A stretch of DNA of 64,000 bases from Verrucomicrobiota bacterium (GCA_016222825.1 JACRQF010000016.1:1-64000), one strand, 5' to 3'; positions 8,993 through 19,395 are shown, counted from the first letter of the stretch. Notes: generated by a model from the letters alone, not told the origin. A program made the numbers and translations.

Positions 8993-9083
8993 GCCCCCAC
9001 AGTAGCCGACTGTCCCCGCCGGGAAAAGCCAAGCTCGCAAAAATCTCGCCGCGCCTCTACCATCCGCCGCAAAGGAACTACTC

Positions 9084-10466
9084 ATGAAATTTGGCATGAC
9101 ATTTCACTCGTTCCACTGTTCCATCGCACTCGCCGCTTTGTGCTTCGCCTCCACCGCCCTCGCCGCCGACGGCCCGCGCCTCGCCACGTTCGACGTGGAC
9201 GCCACGCCTCCCGTCGGCTCGATGCTGGCCTACGATCCCGTCGTCCGCGTGGATGAACTGACGCTCCGCTGTCGCGGCATTGTGTTGCTCGGCGCGGGCG
9301 AGCCAATTGTGTTGTGCGCCGTGGACTGGATCGGCATCGCCAACGAATCGCAGGACGCCTTTCGCGAAGCTTTGGCCAAGGCTGCCGCCACGACACCGCA
9401 ACGTGTCGCCGTCCACACACTCCACCAGCACGACGCGCCCGGCTGTGATTTCACGGCGGAGCGGCTGTTGAAGGAATCGGGCGCGAAAGACCTTGGACGC
9501 TTCGCGAGCGCCTTCCATCAGACGGTGCTCGCCCGTGCAGAGGAAGCCGTGCATGCCTCCGTCTCCAAAGCGCAACCAATCACCCACTGTGGTTGGGGCG
9601 AGGCCGACGTCAAGGAGGTCGCCTCCAACCGCCGCATACCCGGCCCCGACGGCCGCATCCGCGTCACGCGCTACACCGCCTGCAAAGACCCAAAGCTGCG
9701 CGCAGAGCCGGAGGGCGTCATTGATCCGCGCGTCTCGCTGCTAAGCTTCTGGAACGGCGAGAAGCCCGTCGCGGTGCTGAGCTACTACGCATGTCACCCG
9801 CAGAGCTACTATCGCATGGGCATTCCCAGCCCCGACTTTCCCGGCATCGCGCGCTTCTTCCGCCAGCAGGCCGTCCCGGAGGCGCTGCATGTCCACTTCA
9901 CCGGCCCCGGCGGCAATCTCGGCGCGGGCAAATACAACGACGGGGCGCGCGAGAACCGCGTCGCCCTCGCCCTGCGCCTCGCCGACGGCATGAAGCGCGC
10001 CTGGGACGCGACGCGGAAGCTCCCGGTGACTCCCGCCAACGTCCAATGGCGTGTGGAGCCGGTGGCCCTGCCGCTCGCGGCCCATCTCGACGAGGCGAAG
10101 CTGCGCGAGACGCTCACCCAGAAGAAAGACCCCAAAGCCGCCGTGAACGCCGCCGATACCCTGGCGTGGTTGCTCCGCAGTAAGAGCGGCCACAAGATTG
10201 ACCTCGCGATGCTCGCCGTCGGCGACGCGCGCGTGTTGCACATGCCGGGCGAGCTGTTCGTGGAGTATCAACTGGCCGCCAAGAAGCTGCGTCCCGACCT
10301 CCATGTCACCATCGCCGCCTACGGCGAATACGGCCCCGGTTACATCGGCACCACGCGCGCCTACGCGGAAGGCGGCTACGAAACCAGCGCCCGCGCCACC
10401 AACGTCGCGCCAGAGGTTGAAACCGTGTTGATGTCAGCCATGCGGAAACTGTTGGAAGCGAAGTGA
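9084..10466 (+). CDS. Secreted neutral/alkaline ceramidase-like protein (paralog 1)
   Basis: This 460-aa protein has a Sec signal peptide (about 1-27, ending ALAAD) followed by a neutral ceramidase N-terminal-like fold. Seen in the sequence: a start strand resembling ATFDVDATPP, a zinc-type HxH in HTLHQHDAPG, a Gly-rich loop TGPGGNLGAGKYND where the family has its nucleophile loop, and a late strand HMPGELFVEYQL. True ceramidases cleave the amide of ceramide. Bacterial relatives of this size lack the C-terminal immunoglobulin-like domain and their substrates are unknown. The start is ATG with AAAGGA 8 nt upstream. It is followed within 5 nt by the sulfatase, so the two are likely cotranscribed. 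Four further paralogs occur in the window. Confidence 0.75.
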   Translation: MKFGMTFHSFHCSIALAALCFASTALAADGPRLATFDVDATPPVGSMLAYDPVVRVDELTLRCRGIVLLGAGEPIVLCAVDWIGIANESQDAFREALAKAAATTPQRVAVHTLHQHDAPGCDFTAERLLKESGAKDLGRFASAFHQTVLARAEEAVHASVSKAQPITHCGWGEADVKEVASNRRIPGPDGRIRVTRYTACKDPKLRAEPEGVIDPRVSLLSFWNGEKPVAVLSYYACHPQSYYRMGIPSPDFPGIARFFRQQAVPEALHVHFTGPGGNLGAGKYNDGARENRVALALRLADGMKRAWDATRKLPVTPANVQWRVEPVALPLAAHLDEAKLRETLTQKKDPKAAVNAADTLAWLLRSKSGHKIDLAMLAVGDARVLHMPGELFVEYQLAAKKLRPDLHVTIAAYGEYGPGYIGTTRAYAEGGYETSARATNVAPEVETVLMSAMRKLLEAK

Positions 10467-10470
10467 CCCT

Positions 10471-11949
10471 TTGAAGCACGCCAACACAATTCTTCTCGCG
10501 GTGACCCTCAGCGTTGCGGGTGTGGACCCGGTCGCCGCCGCTCTGAAGCGCCCCAACATCCTCTGGCTCGTCGGCGAGAACATCTGCCTCGACCTTGGCT
10601 GCTACGGCGCGAAGCACGTCCTCACGCCAAACCTCGACCGCCTCGCCGCGGAAGGCACCCGCTACACGCGCGTCTTCTCCACCAACCCCGCCTGCGCGCC
10701 GAGCCGCTCGGCGTTCTTCACCGGCATGTATCAGACCACGACCGACACGCATCACATGCGGTCGCATCGCGACAACGACTTCCGCCTCCCGCCGGGAGTG
10801 CGACCGATCACGCACCGGCTGCGCGACGTGGGCTATTTCACCGCCAACATCAAGATGATCGGCGACCGCAACGTTGGCACGGGAAAACTCGACCTCAACT
10901 TCGTCAACGAAGGCCCCATCTACGAGTCCGACGATTGGACTGCGCTCAAGTCACACCAACCGTTCTTCGCCGTCGTCAACTCCCACGAAGTCGAATACGA
11001 CATCTACGACCGCCAGAGCGCGAAGAAAGCGCGCGTCGAGTGGGCCGGCGAGCGCGAGCATCCGCAGATCGCCACGCCGGAGAAGGTCACGCCGCCGCCC
11101 TACTATCCTGACCATCCCATCACTCGCCAGGAGTGGGCGCGCTATCTCAACTCCGTCTCCGGCATGGACCGCCGCATCGGCTGGGTGCTCGAGCGCCTGC
11201 GCGCCGACGCTCTGGAGGACAACACCGTCGTCCTCTTCTATGCCGACAACGGCCGGCTCGAAGCGCGCGGCATTCACTGGTGCTACGACAGCGGTCTCCA
11301 CGTCCCGATGATCGTCCGCTGGCCGAAGAACTTCCCCGCGCCGCCGCAGATCAAGCCCGGCGCGGTCAACGACCAGGTCATCAGCCTGCTCGACGTGACC
11401 GCCACCACACTGTCCATCGCCGGCGTGCCACGCCCGCCGTTGATGCAAAGCCGTATCTTCCTCGGCGCGCACCCCGACCCACCACGACAGTATGCCTTCA
11501 GCGCGCGCGACCGGATTGACGAGACGGTCCAGCGCATCCGCACCGTCCGCGATGCGCGCTGGCGTTACATCCGCAACTTCACCAACGGCCCGACCTTCAC
11601 CTCGTTGAACCGCTACAAGGAAAAGTGCTTCCTTGTCATCCCGCTCATGCGCGAGCTACAGGCGCAGGGCAAGCTCACCGGCCCGCCCGCAGACTTGATG
11701 GCCATGCGCGGCCCCATCGAAGAACTCTACGACATGGAAGCCGACCCCTTCGAGATCCACAACTTCGCCCGCTCCACTCAGCCGGAGCATCGCGAGGCAC
11801 TGCTTCGGCTGCGCGCCGCGCTGGACACGTGGATCGTCGAGACCGGCGATCGCGGCGAGTTCCCCTCCCCCGTCCCGCCGAATGAGAACCAAATGCTCCA
11901 CGACTGGTTCGGCACGCCGGCGTGGTATCGCCAACAGCAACACAACTGA
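10471..11949 (+). CDS. Secreted type I sulfatase
   Basis: The 492-aa protein belongs to the formylglycine-dependent sulfatases. The signature NPACAPSRSAFFTG places the modifiable Cys at residue 75 within C-x-P-S-R. The N-terminal metal-binding block reads GENICLDLGCYG where many relatives have an acidic pair, so one metal ligand is changed, as in several sulfatase subfamilies from Planctomycetes and Verrucomicrobia. Later blocks include FFAVVNSHE, VVLFYADNG and ELYDMEADPFE. It hydrolyses a sulfate ester, probably on a polysaccharide or glycoconjugate. It starts at TTG (10471), 4 nt after the preceding stop, and has a leader of about 24 residues. An anaerobic or aerobic maturase is not in the window. 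Substrate is unknown. Confidence 0.9.
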   Translation: MKHANTILLAVTLSVAGVDPVAAALKRPNILWLVGENICLDLGCYGAKHVLTPNLDRLAAEGTRYTRVFSTNPACAPSRSAFFTGMYQTTTDTHHMRSHRDNDFRLPPGVRPITHRLRDVGYFTANIKMIGDRNVGTGKLDLNFVNEGPIYESDDWTALKSHQPFFAVVNSHEVEYDIYDRQSAKKARVEWAGEREHPQIATPEKVTPPPYYPDHPITRQEWARYLNSVSGMDRRIGWVLERLRADALEDNTVVLFYADNGRLEARGIHWCYDSGLHVPMIVRWPKNFPAPPQIKPGAVNDQVISLLDVTATTLSIAGVPRPPLMQSRIFLGAHPDPPRQYAFSARDRIDETVQRIRTVRDARWRYIRNFTNGPTFTSLNRYKEKCFLVIPLMRELQAQGKLTGPPADLMAMRGPIEELYDMEADPFEIHNFARSTQPEHREALLRLRAALDTWIVETGDRGEFPSPVPPNENQMLHDWFGTPAWYRQQQHN

Positions 11950-11959
11950 TGAGGATTTC

Positions 11960-13624
11960 ATGAAAGAGGTGAGGAAGACATTCGCGATGATGCTCGCAGC
12001 CGGCTTGTCGGCAGCCACAACCGCGGCGGCGGCGGAACCGCAGGGCGTCGGCAACGCTCCGCTTGCGATCCCGACGTTTCATTGTCTGGGTTTGTATTGG
12101 TCGCCGCCGGGTGGCGCGCCGGACAAAGAGGTGAAGGTGCGTTACCGGCGGCAGGGCGCGCCGGAATGGAAAGAGGCGCTGCCGATGCGCTACAACCCGA
12201 TTCCCAAGACCGACGAAGACCTTGCCGACTACCGCGGCAGCATCGTCGATCTCAAGCCAGCGACGACTTACGAAGTCCAACTCACCCTCGCCGGCACGCA
12301 GACCTCCACAAACCTCACCGCGACGACGTGGAGCGAGAAGATTCCCATCGGCGAAACTGTCCGCGTGGAGAATCGCGACACGCCGCTGGCGATCACTGAG
12401 TCGGGCACGGCCACGGCATGGCGTGTGTATGACGGGCGGGGCGCGACGATTGATGTGCGGCACCAGCACGACTCGTGCATCACCGTCAACGCATCCTACG
12501 TCATCCTGCGCGGCTTCACGCTCAAAGGAGCCGGTGCGGCCAGCAACAAGAAGAAGGGCATCATCGGCGCGATCCGCATTGAGGATGGCCACGACATCGT
12601 CATCGAGGACTGCGACGTCTCCGACTGGGGCCGGCTCAATCCCAAGACGGGCTTCGGCTTCGACTACGACGCCGCCATTTTCTCGAACAGCAAGGCGCTC
12701 AAACGACTCATCGTCCAGCGATGCAAGCTGCATCATCCCACCTACGACGGCAGCACGTGGTATGAGCCGAAGTATCCGACGCACACGATGGGGCCACAGT
12801 GCATCACCCTCTACAACACCGCCGGCAACCACGTCATCCGCTACACCGAATGCTTCTCCGACCTCGACCACATGTATAACGACATCATCGGCGGTGGCAG
12901 CAACGGCAGCTTTCGTGGTTCGCCCGGCCCCGACTCCGACATCTACGGAAACCTCGTCAGCCATTGTTGGGACGACGGGCTGGAGGTCGAGGGCGGCAGC
13001 CGCAATGTGCGCGTTTGGGACAATTTCATCACGCAGTGCATGATGTCCATCGGCAACGCGGCCTGCTCCATCGGCCCGCTCTACATCTGGCGCAACGTCG
13101 TCACGCACAACCAATGGCAGCCCAACGCGACCGGCGGGTATTTCCTCAAGATGGGCTACGCCGGCAGCGAAGACTGGATGACCGGCCACCAATACATTTT
13201 CCACAACACGCTCTTCCGCTCCGACGAATATCTGCCGACCGGCGGTTTCGGTGGTAATCGCATCGTCAAGCACACCGTCTCGCGCAACAACATCCTTCAC
13301 ATCCGCGATGCGAAGGGCCGCAGCCACAGCGACGCGAAGCAGAACACCGACAACGATTACGACTACGACCTCTACAACGGTCAGGTTCCGGCCGGCTGCG
13401 AAGCGCACGGCGTTCGCGGCGAACCGACCTACGCACCCGACGCTGGATACGATGCTGCGAGCAAAACCGGCCGTTTCCAACTCGCCCCGAACAGTCCCGG
13501 CGCGGGTGCGGGCCGGCCCATCCCCAACTTCAGCGACGGCTTTACAGGCAAAGCCCCCGACATCGGTGCTCATCAGCGCGGCGCGCCGCCAATGCGATTC
13601 GGTGTGAACGCACAGCAGCCTTGA
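11960..13624 (+). CDS. Secreted FN3-like plus right-handed beta-helix protein
   Basis: About 554 aa from ATG 11960, which starts just after the sulfatase stop. It has a signal peptide (MKEVRKTF...AAAAE). An N-terminal fibronectin-like/ligand-binding domain (about 35-120) ends in DLKPATTYEVQLTL, the standard last strand of an FN3 fold. It is followed by a right-handed parallel beta-helix of about 400 residues with repeating asparagine-ladder strands (for example NVRVWDNFI and GQYIFHNTLF-type turns). A C-terminal PDIGAHQ block is typical of bacterial secreted beta-helix proteins. Such helices are found in pectate lyases and polysaccharide epimerases or lyases, but no catalytic Lys/Asp set could be identified. 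Role in the locus: probably polysaccharide binding or cleavage. Confidence 0.72.
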   Translation: MKEVRKTFAMMLAAGLSAATTAAAAEPQGVGNAPLAIPTFHCLGLYWSPPGGAPDKEVKVRYRRQGAPEWKEALPMRYNPIPKTDEDLADYRGSIVDLKPATTYEVQLTLAGTQTSTNLTATTWSEKIPIGETVRVENRDTPLAITESGTATAWRVYDGRGATIDVRHQHDSCITVNASYVILRGFTLKGAGAASNKKKGIIGAIRIEDGHDIVIEDCDVSDWGRLNPKTGFGFDYDAAIFSNSKALKRLIVQRCKLHHPTYDGSTWYEPKYPTHTMGPQCITLYNTAGNHVIRYTECFSDLDHMYNDIIGGGSNGSFRGSPGPDSDIYGNLVSHCWDDGLEVEGGSRNVRVWDNFITQCMMSIGNAACSIGPLYIWRNVVTHNQWQPNATGGYFLKMGYAGSEDWMTGHQYIFHNTLFRSDEYLPTGGFGGNRIVKHTVSRNNILHIRDAKGRSHSDAKQNTDNDYDYDLYNGQVPAGCEAHGVRGEPTYAPDAGYDAASKTGRFQLAPNSPGAGAGRPIPNFSDGFTGKAPDIGAHQRGAPPMRFGVNAQQP

Positions 13625-13633
13625 GAACTCCGC

Positions 13634-16600
13634 ATGAGTGGACGCGCCTTTGTTTCTTTGATTTGTGCGCTGGCAGCTTTCGCCAGCACGCACACGCAAG
13701 CTGCAGACTGGCCGATGTGGCGTCATGACGCACGCCGCAGCGCAGCCACCGAGGAGAATTTGCCGGAGCAACTTTCGCTGCGCTGGGTCCGGCCGTTGCC
13801 GGCGGCTCAACCGGCTTGGCCCAGCGAGCCGCGGTTGCACTTCGACACATCCAACGAACCCGTCGTGCTCGGCAAGCTCTTGTTCGTCGGCTCGGCGCTC
13901 GACGGCAGCGTCGCGGCGTTTGACACCGGGACGGGCGAACAACGCTGGAGGTTCTACACGGAAGGACCTGTGCGGTTCGCGCCCGCGGCATGGCGAGATC
14001 GCGTCTTCCTCGGGTCCGATGACGGTTGGCTCTATTGCCTTGACGCGGGCAGCGGAGCGTTGCGCTGGAAGCTCCGCGGCGCACCGGATGCCCGGCCGGA
14101 TTGCCGGCATCTCGGAAACGGACGGCTCGTCTCGTTCTGGCCTGTGCGTGGCGGGCCGGTGGTGGCGGATGGCGTGGTCTACTTCGCGGCGGGCATCTGG
14201 CCGAACTTGGGCGTGTTCGTCAAAGCCTGCGATGCCGACACCGGCCGGGTCGTATGGAGCAACGACACCAGCCATCGGCTCGATAACGTGCGCGTGGATC
14301 ATAATGTTCTCTTCGAGTCCGCCTTGTCGCCGCAGGGCTACCTCGCGATCGCCGGCGACCGTCTGCTTGTGCCGAACGGCCGTTGTCTGCCGGCGGCATT
14401 GGATCGGCGGTCGGGCAGCGTGGTTTGGTTCCGCCAAGGCTATCGTAACGGTGATTGCCGCGTGGCCGTCGCGAACCGGCTGGCGTTCGTTGGCGGCGGC
14501 GGCGTTATCAATCTCGAAGACGGCCGCGAAGTCGGCAACCGCTGGACCGAAGCCGGGCTGGCGGCACCGGCGGCCTTCGATATCAAACGCTTTGACCTCT
14601 TCGAAAGCCCCATCTTCGCCTATAAGCTGTTTCCAGGTTGCGACGCGCGCTCGGTGTTTGAGGGCGAAACCGCCTACGGTTTGTCGCGCGGCACGTTCTA
14701 CGCCTATGATCTGAGCAGCGCCTCCAGAACGCTCTATGACAGCGTCGCGCCGGGCGGCGGCAAGATGAAACCGGCGCGTTGGGATTTGCGGCTTCGATGG
14801 AAGCTCGCGGCTGAGCCGGCGGCCACGAAGGCGCCAGTGCGTTGTCTGATCAAAGCAGGCCGCAGGCTTTACGGCCACGCAGACAGAACGCTGCTTTGCG
14901 CAGAACTCTCCAATGGCGACGCGGTGCCGAAGATCGTATGGCGGCAGAGCCTAGACGCCACGCCGTCCAGCATGATTGCCGCAGACGGGAAATTGTTCGT
15001 TGCCGCCGAAGATGGTCGGCTGTTCTGTTTCGGAGAAGGACTTGGTTCGCCCGTGACGCACAAGCGCGCTTCCGCAACGCTTGCGGAAACCGACGAGCGC
15101 TCACGGCAGAACGTCGCGCGCATCCTGGCGGACACCAGAGCTTCCGAAGGCTATGCCTTCGTGCTCGGCGTTGGCCCGAGCCGCGTTGTCGAGGAACTGT
15201 TGCGCCAGTCCCAACTCCGCGTCATCGCGGTGGACGCCGACCGCACAACCATCCATCGCTTGCGCGATCAACTCGTCGCAGCAGATCTCTACGGCCGGCG
15301 CGCGGAAGTGTTTCTTGGTGATCCAGCGACGTTCGATCTGCCGCCGTATTTGGCGAACCTTGTCGTTTCCGAGAACAAGCAACTCGCGCGCGACAGGATT
15401 CAACGGTTGTTGCGGCCCTACGGCGGTGTGGCGTGGCTCGACGGCGAAATGTCCCGCCGCGAAGGCGCGCTGCCGGGCGCGGCGGCTTGGACGCACGAGA
15501 GCGCCGACGCGACGCGTTCGTTTTTCTCCAAAGACCAAGCCGTCAAGCCGCCGCTCGGCGTGTTGTGGTATGGCGACGGGCTCGATTACGGTTTCCGCAA
15601 GAGCAAGGACTACGACACCGGCGTTAAACCACAAGTCGTGGGCGGTCGGTTGTTCGCGCTCGACACAGGCAGCAACGTCCTGCACGCCGTGGATGTCTTT
15701 ACGGGGCGGCTGCTCTGGAAAACGAAGGCGGGAAGGTCCGCCCGTTACGCCTCGATGCCCGACGGGATCTACGTCGCCGCCGATGGCAAATGCAACGTCC
15801 TTGACTCCGCCACCGGACAGCCGCGCGCGACGTTCGTTTTTCAGGAACACGATCCGCTGCTCGTCTCCGACATCCGCGTCGCGGACAGCGTGATCGTGAT
15901 CGCCGCGGCGTTTGCCAATCAGCCGGGCATCGAAAAGCGGCTCTGGGATTGCCACCAGCTCATCGCACTCGATCGTCAAAGTGGCCAGCGGCTTTGGACC
16001 AAACACGCCAACGGCCGCTTTTGCAGAACCGCCCTCGCACTGGGCGCCGGACAGGTGTTCTGCATTGACGCACCCGCGTCGCGTCCACCCACGGCCGGCG
16101 CGCCGGCAACCGCCAGCCTCATGGCGCTCGACAAGCGCACCGGCCAGCTCCGTTGGCAGAGCACACTCACAAACTCGTTCAGCGTCTTTGACAACCCGAT
16201 CAGCCAGCGCGCCAACGACTATTCGCTGGCTTGCGCGGAATCGAGCCGCATCCTGCTTGTCGCCAAGGCCGCGCAGAAATGCGCGTTTGACGTGGCCACA
16301 GGCAAACAACTCTGGAGCAAATCCATCGGCGGCAGTGCGCCAATGATCTTGCGCGGCGACACGTTCATCGCCCAGGACGGCCAGGTGTATGCGTTGGCCA
16401 CCGGCGAGCGGCTCAGCAAAACTTCGCTGCTGTCGAAATCAAAAGGCGGCTGCAACTACGCAGTGGCGAGTGAATCGCTGCTGTTGTTGCGCGATCGTTC
16501 CGCGTGCTACATCGAGCTGGCCAACGGCAAACGGCACTACCTCCGCAACGTCCGCTCCGGTTGCAGCAACAACCTCATCGCCGCCGACGGTGTGTTGAGC

Positions 16601-16699
16601 GTGCCGTGTTTTGCCACCGGCTGCGTGTGCAATTATCCGATCCAAACTTCGTTCGGCCTCGTTCACATGCCGGAGGTCGGCGAGTGGGATGCAAAATAG
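13634..16699 (+). CDS. Secreted PQQ-like beta-propeller with an embedded methyltransferase-like domain (copy 1)
   Basis: This 1021-aa protein has a signal peptide (1-23) and then ADWPMWRHDARRSAATEE, a usual opening for verrucomicrobial PQQ-propellers. WD-like PQQ blades are recognisable as AFDTGTGEQRWRF, CLDAGSGALRWKL and ACDADTGRVVWSN in the first half, and AVDVFTGRLLWKT, ALDRQSGQRLWTK, ALDKRTGQLRWQS and AFDVATGKQLWSK in the second. Between them, at about residues 502-580, lies a Rossmann-like stretch, YAFVLGVGPSRVVEELL then VIAVDADRTTIHRLRDQL, that reads like the SAM-binding motifs I-III of class I methyltransferases. The function of this insertion in an exported propeller is unknown. The gene sits between the beta-helix and the GH20-like gene with short spacers. 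A second copy occurs at 47435. Confidence 0.8.
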   Translation: MSGRAFVSLICALAAFASTHTQAADWPMWRHDARRSAATEENLPEQLSLRWVRPLPAAQPAWPSEPRLHFDTSNEPVVLGKLLFVGSALDGSVAAFDTGTGEQRWRFYTEGPVRFAPAAWRDRVFLGSDDGWLYCLDAGSGALRWKLRGAPDARPDCRHLGNGRLVSFWPVRGGPVVADGVVYFAAGIWPNLGVFVKACDADTGRVVWSNDTSHRLDNVRVDHNVLFESALSPQGYLAIAGDRLLVPNGRCLPAALDRRSGSVVWFRQGYRNGDCRVAVANRLAFVGGGGVINLEDGREVGNRWTEAGLAAPAAFDIKRFDLFESPIFAYKLFPGCDARSVFEGETAYGLSRGTFYAYDLSSASRTLYDSVAPGGGKMKPARWDLRLRWKLAAEPAATKAPVRCLIKAGRRLYGHADRTLLCAELSNGDAVPKIVWRQSLDATPSSMIAADGKLFVAAEDGRLFCFGEGLGSPVTHKRASATLAETDERSRQNVARILADTRASEGYAFVLGVGPSRVVEELLRQSQLRVIAVDADRTTIHRLRDQLVAADLYGRRAEVFLGDPATFDLPPYLANLVVSENKQLARDRIQRLLRPYGGVAWLDGEMSRREGALPGAAAWTHESADATRSFFSKDQAVKPPLGVLWYGDGLDYGFRKSKDYDTGVKPQVVGGRLFALDTGSNVLHAVDVFTGRLLWKTKAGRSARYASMPDGIYVAADGKCNVLDSATGQPRATFVFQEHDPLLVSDIRVADSVIVIAAAFANQPGIEKRLWDCHQLIALDRQSGQRLWTKHANGRFCRTALALGAGQVFCIDAPASRPPTAGAPATASLMALDKRTGQLRWQSTLTNSFSVFDNPISQRANDYSLACAESSRILLVAKAAQKCAFDVATGKQLWSKSIGGSAPMILRGDTFIAQDGQVYALATGERLSKTSLLSKSKGGCNYAVASESLLLLRDRSACYIELANGKRHYLRNVRSGCSNNLIAADGVLSVPCFATGCVCNYPIQTSFGLVHMPEVGEWDAK

Positions 16700-16704
16700 T
16701 GACG

Positions 16705-19380
16705 ATGAAGAACCAACTTCCAAGAACCATTCACATACTCTGTCGGATGTGCGCGCTGGGTGCTTTGCTTTCTACCGCAGCCGCAGCCACCAAGCCCGCT
16801 TCACTCACGCCGGTGAAGTTGAATGGTGAATTGCTGCTTTTCGACGCCAGCCAGCATGGTTTGAAGCCGGTCAACAACTACACAGCGCGTTGGAAGAAGG
16901 GCAGCGACTTGACGCCGGTCGCGAAGCAGGTGACGAAGGACGGCAAGACTTGGATCGAGTTCGCGTTTCAGGGCCGGCAGGGCATGGCGTGCTCGACGCT
17001 GTTCTTCGAGAAGTCGCCAAAGCCGGACGTGGGCATGTGTTACCGCGGCGTCAAGCTCCTCATCGAATGCGACCGCGACGATTACCCGCACATCGGCGTG
17101 AGCGTTGTGTTCAGCGACCAATCGCAACTCGTCCACGATCTCGCGTTGGAGCGCGGTCGGCACGAATACCTCGTCGAGCGCGGCTTCCGCCGGGAAAAGC
17201 ATCCGCCGCGCTGGGAACTGCTCGCGCATGTGATGCTGACACTGGACGCCGGCAGGCACGCCACGAACACATCGTATCGCCTGCGTAGGATTACGATGCG
17301 GCAGGTCAAAGCCGAGCCAGGCGCCAACGACCCGAATGTGCGCGTTGAGGACCGTTTCGCGGAGCCAATCGTGTCGCCCCAGCCGAAGCAGCTTGTATGG
17401 AGGAAGGAGGCTTTCGAGGCGCGGAAAGCGGGCGAATTGTTTCTGGAGAAGCGCGCGACAGAGAGGACACGGCGGACGGCGGAGATGTTCGCAGAGCAAT
17501 ACTTCAGCTACACGGGCCGCCGGCTCCCGGTGAAGACGTTCGACGCCAAAGTGCCGGCGGGCGGAATCGTCGTGCGCGTGGGCAGCGGCGCTCGCAAGCC
17601 GCAGGGCTACACATTGAACGTGGAGAACAACCGCGTCGTCATCACCGGCGATGACGAGCCGGGGCTTTACTACGGGACCGTCACGTTCTTCCAGTTGCTC
17701 AAACACGCTCTGGAGAAACCCTCGCAGCCGCTGCCCGTCCCGTGCGCGGAGATCGTGGACTGGCCCGACACGCCCAACCGGCTCATCCGGCTGGAACATC
17801 CCCATACGTTCCGCAACTATCCCGTGCGCGAAAATCGCGGCATCGAGTTCCTGATGGACTGGACCGACCGATTCGTCGCCGGCAACAAGTTCAACACCTT
17901 CTACATAGACTTCTCAGCCAACATCCGCTACGCGCGCCGGCCGGAATTCAATGGCTCGGAGAAACTCTACTCGCTCGACGACCTGCGGCGGTTCGGGCAG
18001 TTCTGTCGCGACCGGTTCATAGACCTCTGCCCCGCATGGCAGATCGGCGGCCATGCCAACTGGTGGCTCAGCATCGGCTATCATCCCGAGCTGCGCGAAA
18101 AAGGCTGGCCCAGCCAGGGCGACGTGACGCATCCCGACCACGACGCGATTGTGCGCGATTGCATGCTCGACGTGATCGAGGCGCTCCAGCCGAAATACCT
18201 CAGCCCGAAATCCGACGAATGGTGGCACGAGCGCAAGGAAGGCGAGACACCCGACGAGTTGCTCCACGGCCGCACGCGCGCGCAGGCGTTTCTGGAGTCG
18301 CACATCCGGCTCAACGAATGGCTGAAGCCGCGAGGCATCACCATGATGATCTACGAGGACATGCTCTCGCCCTATCACAACGGCAAACGCTTCGACACCT
18401 ACAAGGTCATCGAGCAGTTTCCGAAGGATATCATCCTCACGCTTTGGAGCAGTGGCAACACCGACAAGGAAATCCGCTACTTCACCGAGCGCGGCCTGCG
18501 CGTCTGGCCCAACGCGACTGGCATGTTCACGCTGAGCGACGACGCGAAGCGCCGAGTGATGGGTTTCGGTAAGGGCCTCTACTCGTTCGGCAACGACAAG
18601 ACCCATCTGCTTGACGAATACTCGCCGCTCTGGTCGTTGAGCAACCTGCTGCGCGTCGCCGACTACGCTTGGAACTTCTCGCGCGACGAAAACGCCGACC
18701 CAGCCCGCCTCGTGGCGCTCGAACATCTGCTGGCCCTGCGCGGCAATCCGCGCGCCGGCGTCCGCATCAAACCGCTCGCGCTCGACGCGGCTCTCACGCA
18801 CGACTTCAGCACGTTCTTAAAGAACGCGAAGCCCGATGCCTATGCGCGCTCCGAGCGGCCTATGAAGTTGCCAACAGGTCTGTGTGATGTCGCTTTCATT
18901 CCGACGCGTCTCGCCGGCGGTGACAAGGATTGCGTCGTCCTCCGCAAGAACTCCAAACCCGTGACGCTGCCCGTGCGCGGACGGTTCTCGTCGCTCGTCT
19001 TTCTGCACACAGGTTTCGTGAACGATCCGCAAGACAAAGCCGTCGCGGGCGTCCGCGTCCGCGAATGGATCTACGGCTGGCCGTGCGGCAACTACATCGT
19101 TCACTACGCCGACGGCTCACAAGCGACTTTGCCCGTGCGACTCACCACCAACATAAAGCGCCTCGACACCGCCAGCGCCACGCGCTCCGCGCTCGACGTC
19201 CGCTACACGTGGACGCTCGACGACGCCAATGGCCAGTCCGTCCATTTGTTCCAGTGGGAATGGGTGAACCCGAGGCCTGACGTGGAGATCGTGCGCGTCG
19301 TCGCTGAGCACGACAACATCCTCGATGTGTCGCTGCTGCTCTTCGCCATCTCCGGCCGCGATGTGGCGGCACACAACTAA
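16705..19380 (+). CDS. Secreted GH20-like glycoside hydrolase
   Basis: About 891 aa from ATG 16705 (a GTG at 16699 overlapping the previous stop is an alternative). After a signal peptide comes an N-terminal beta-sandwich. Then a GH20b-type zincin-like domain at about residues 220-335 contains VITGDDEPGLYYGTVTFFQLL, a hallmark of the domain preceding beta-hexosaminidase barrels. A TIM-barrel follows. The pair Asp504-Glu505 in SPKSDEWWHE occupies the position of the catalytic Asp-Glu pair in the GH20 HxGxDE motif, and this is the reason for the call. Expected activity is exo-cleavage of N-acetylhexosamines, but the family is diverged and the substrate is unproved. It is preceded directly by the PQQ gene and followed by a beta-helix gene. 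Confidence 0.62.
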   Translation: MKNQLPRTIHILCRMCALGALLSTAAAATKPASLTPVKLNGELLLFDASQHGLKPVNNYTARWKKGSDLTPVAKQVTKDGKTWIEFAFQGRQGMACSTLFFEKSPKPDVGMCYRGVKLLIECDRDDYPHIGVSVVFSDQSQLVHDLALERGRHEYLVERGFRREKHPPRWELLAHVMLTLDAGRHATNTSYRLRRITMRQVKAEPGANDPNVRVEDRFAEPIVSPQPKQLVWRKEAFEARKAGELFLEKRATERTRRTAEMFAEQYFSYTGRRLPVKTFDAKVPAGGIVVRVGSGARKPQGYTLNVENNRVVITGDDEPGLYYGTVTFFQLLKHALEKPSQPLPVPCAEIVDWPDTPNRLIRLEHPHTFRNYPVRENRGIEFLMDWTDRFVAGNKFNTFYIDFSANIRYARRPEFNGSEKLYSLDDLRRFGQFCRDRFIDLCPAWQIGGHANWWLSIGYHPELREKGWPSQGDVTHPDHDAIVRDCMLDVIEALQPKYLSPKSDEWWHERKEGETPDELLHGRTRAQAFLESHIRLNEWLKPRGITMMIYEDMLSPYHNGKRFDTYKVIEQFPKDIILTLWSSGNTDKEIRYFTERGLRVWPNATGMFTLSDDAKRRVMGFGKGLYSFGNDKTHLLDEYSPLWSLSNLLRVADYAWNFSRDENADPARLVALEHLLALRGNPRAGVRIKPLALDAALTHDFSTFLKNAKPDAYARSERPMKLPTGLCDVAFIPTRLAGGDKDCVVLRKNSKPVTLPVRGRFSSLVFLHTGFVNDPQDKAVAGVRVREWIYGWPCGNYIVHYADGSQATLPVRLTTNIKRLDTASATRSALDVRYTWTLDDANGQSVHLFQWEWVNPRPDVEIVRVVAEHDNILDVSLLLFAISGRDVAAHN

Positions 19381-19395
19381 CACAACGATCAAATC

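Noticed and set aside
11675..14878. 1067-codon open frame on the minus strand across sulfatase, beta-helix and PQQ genes
   Set aside because: It is antisense to three genes with clear signal peptides and motifs. Its product is Arg/Ala/Val-rich without domains, as expected for the complement of GC-rich coding DNA.
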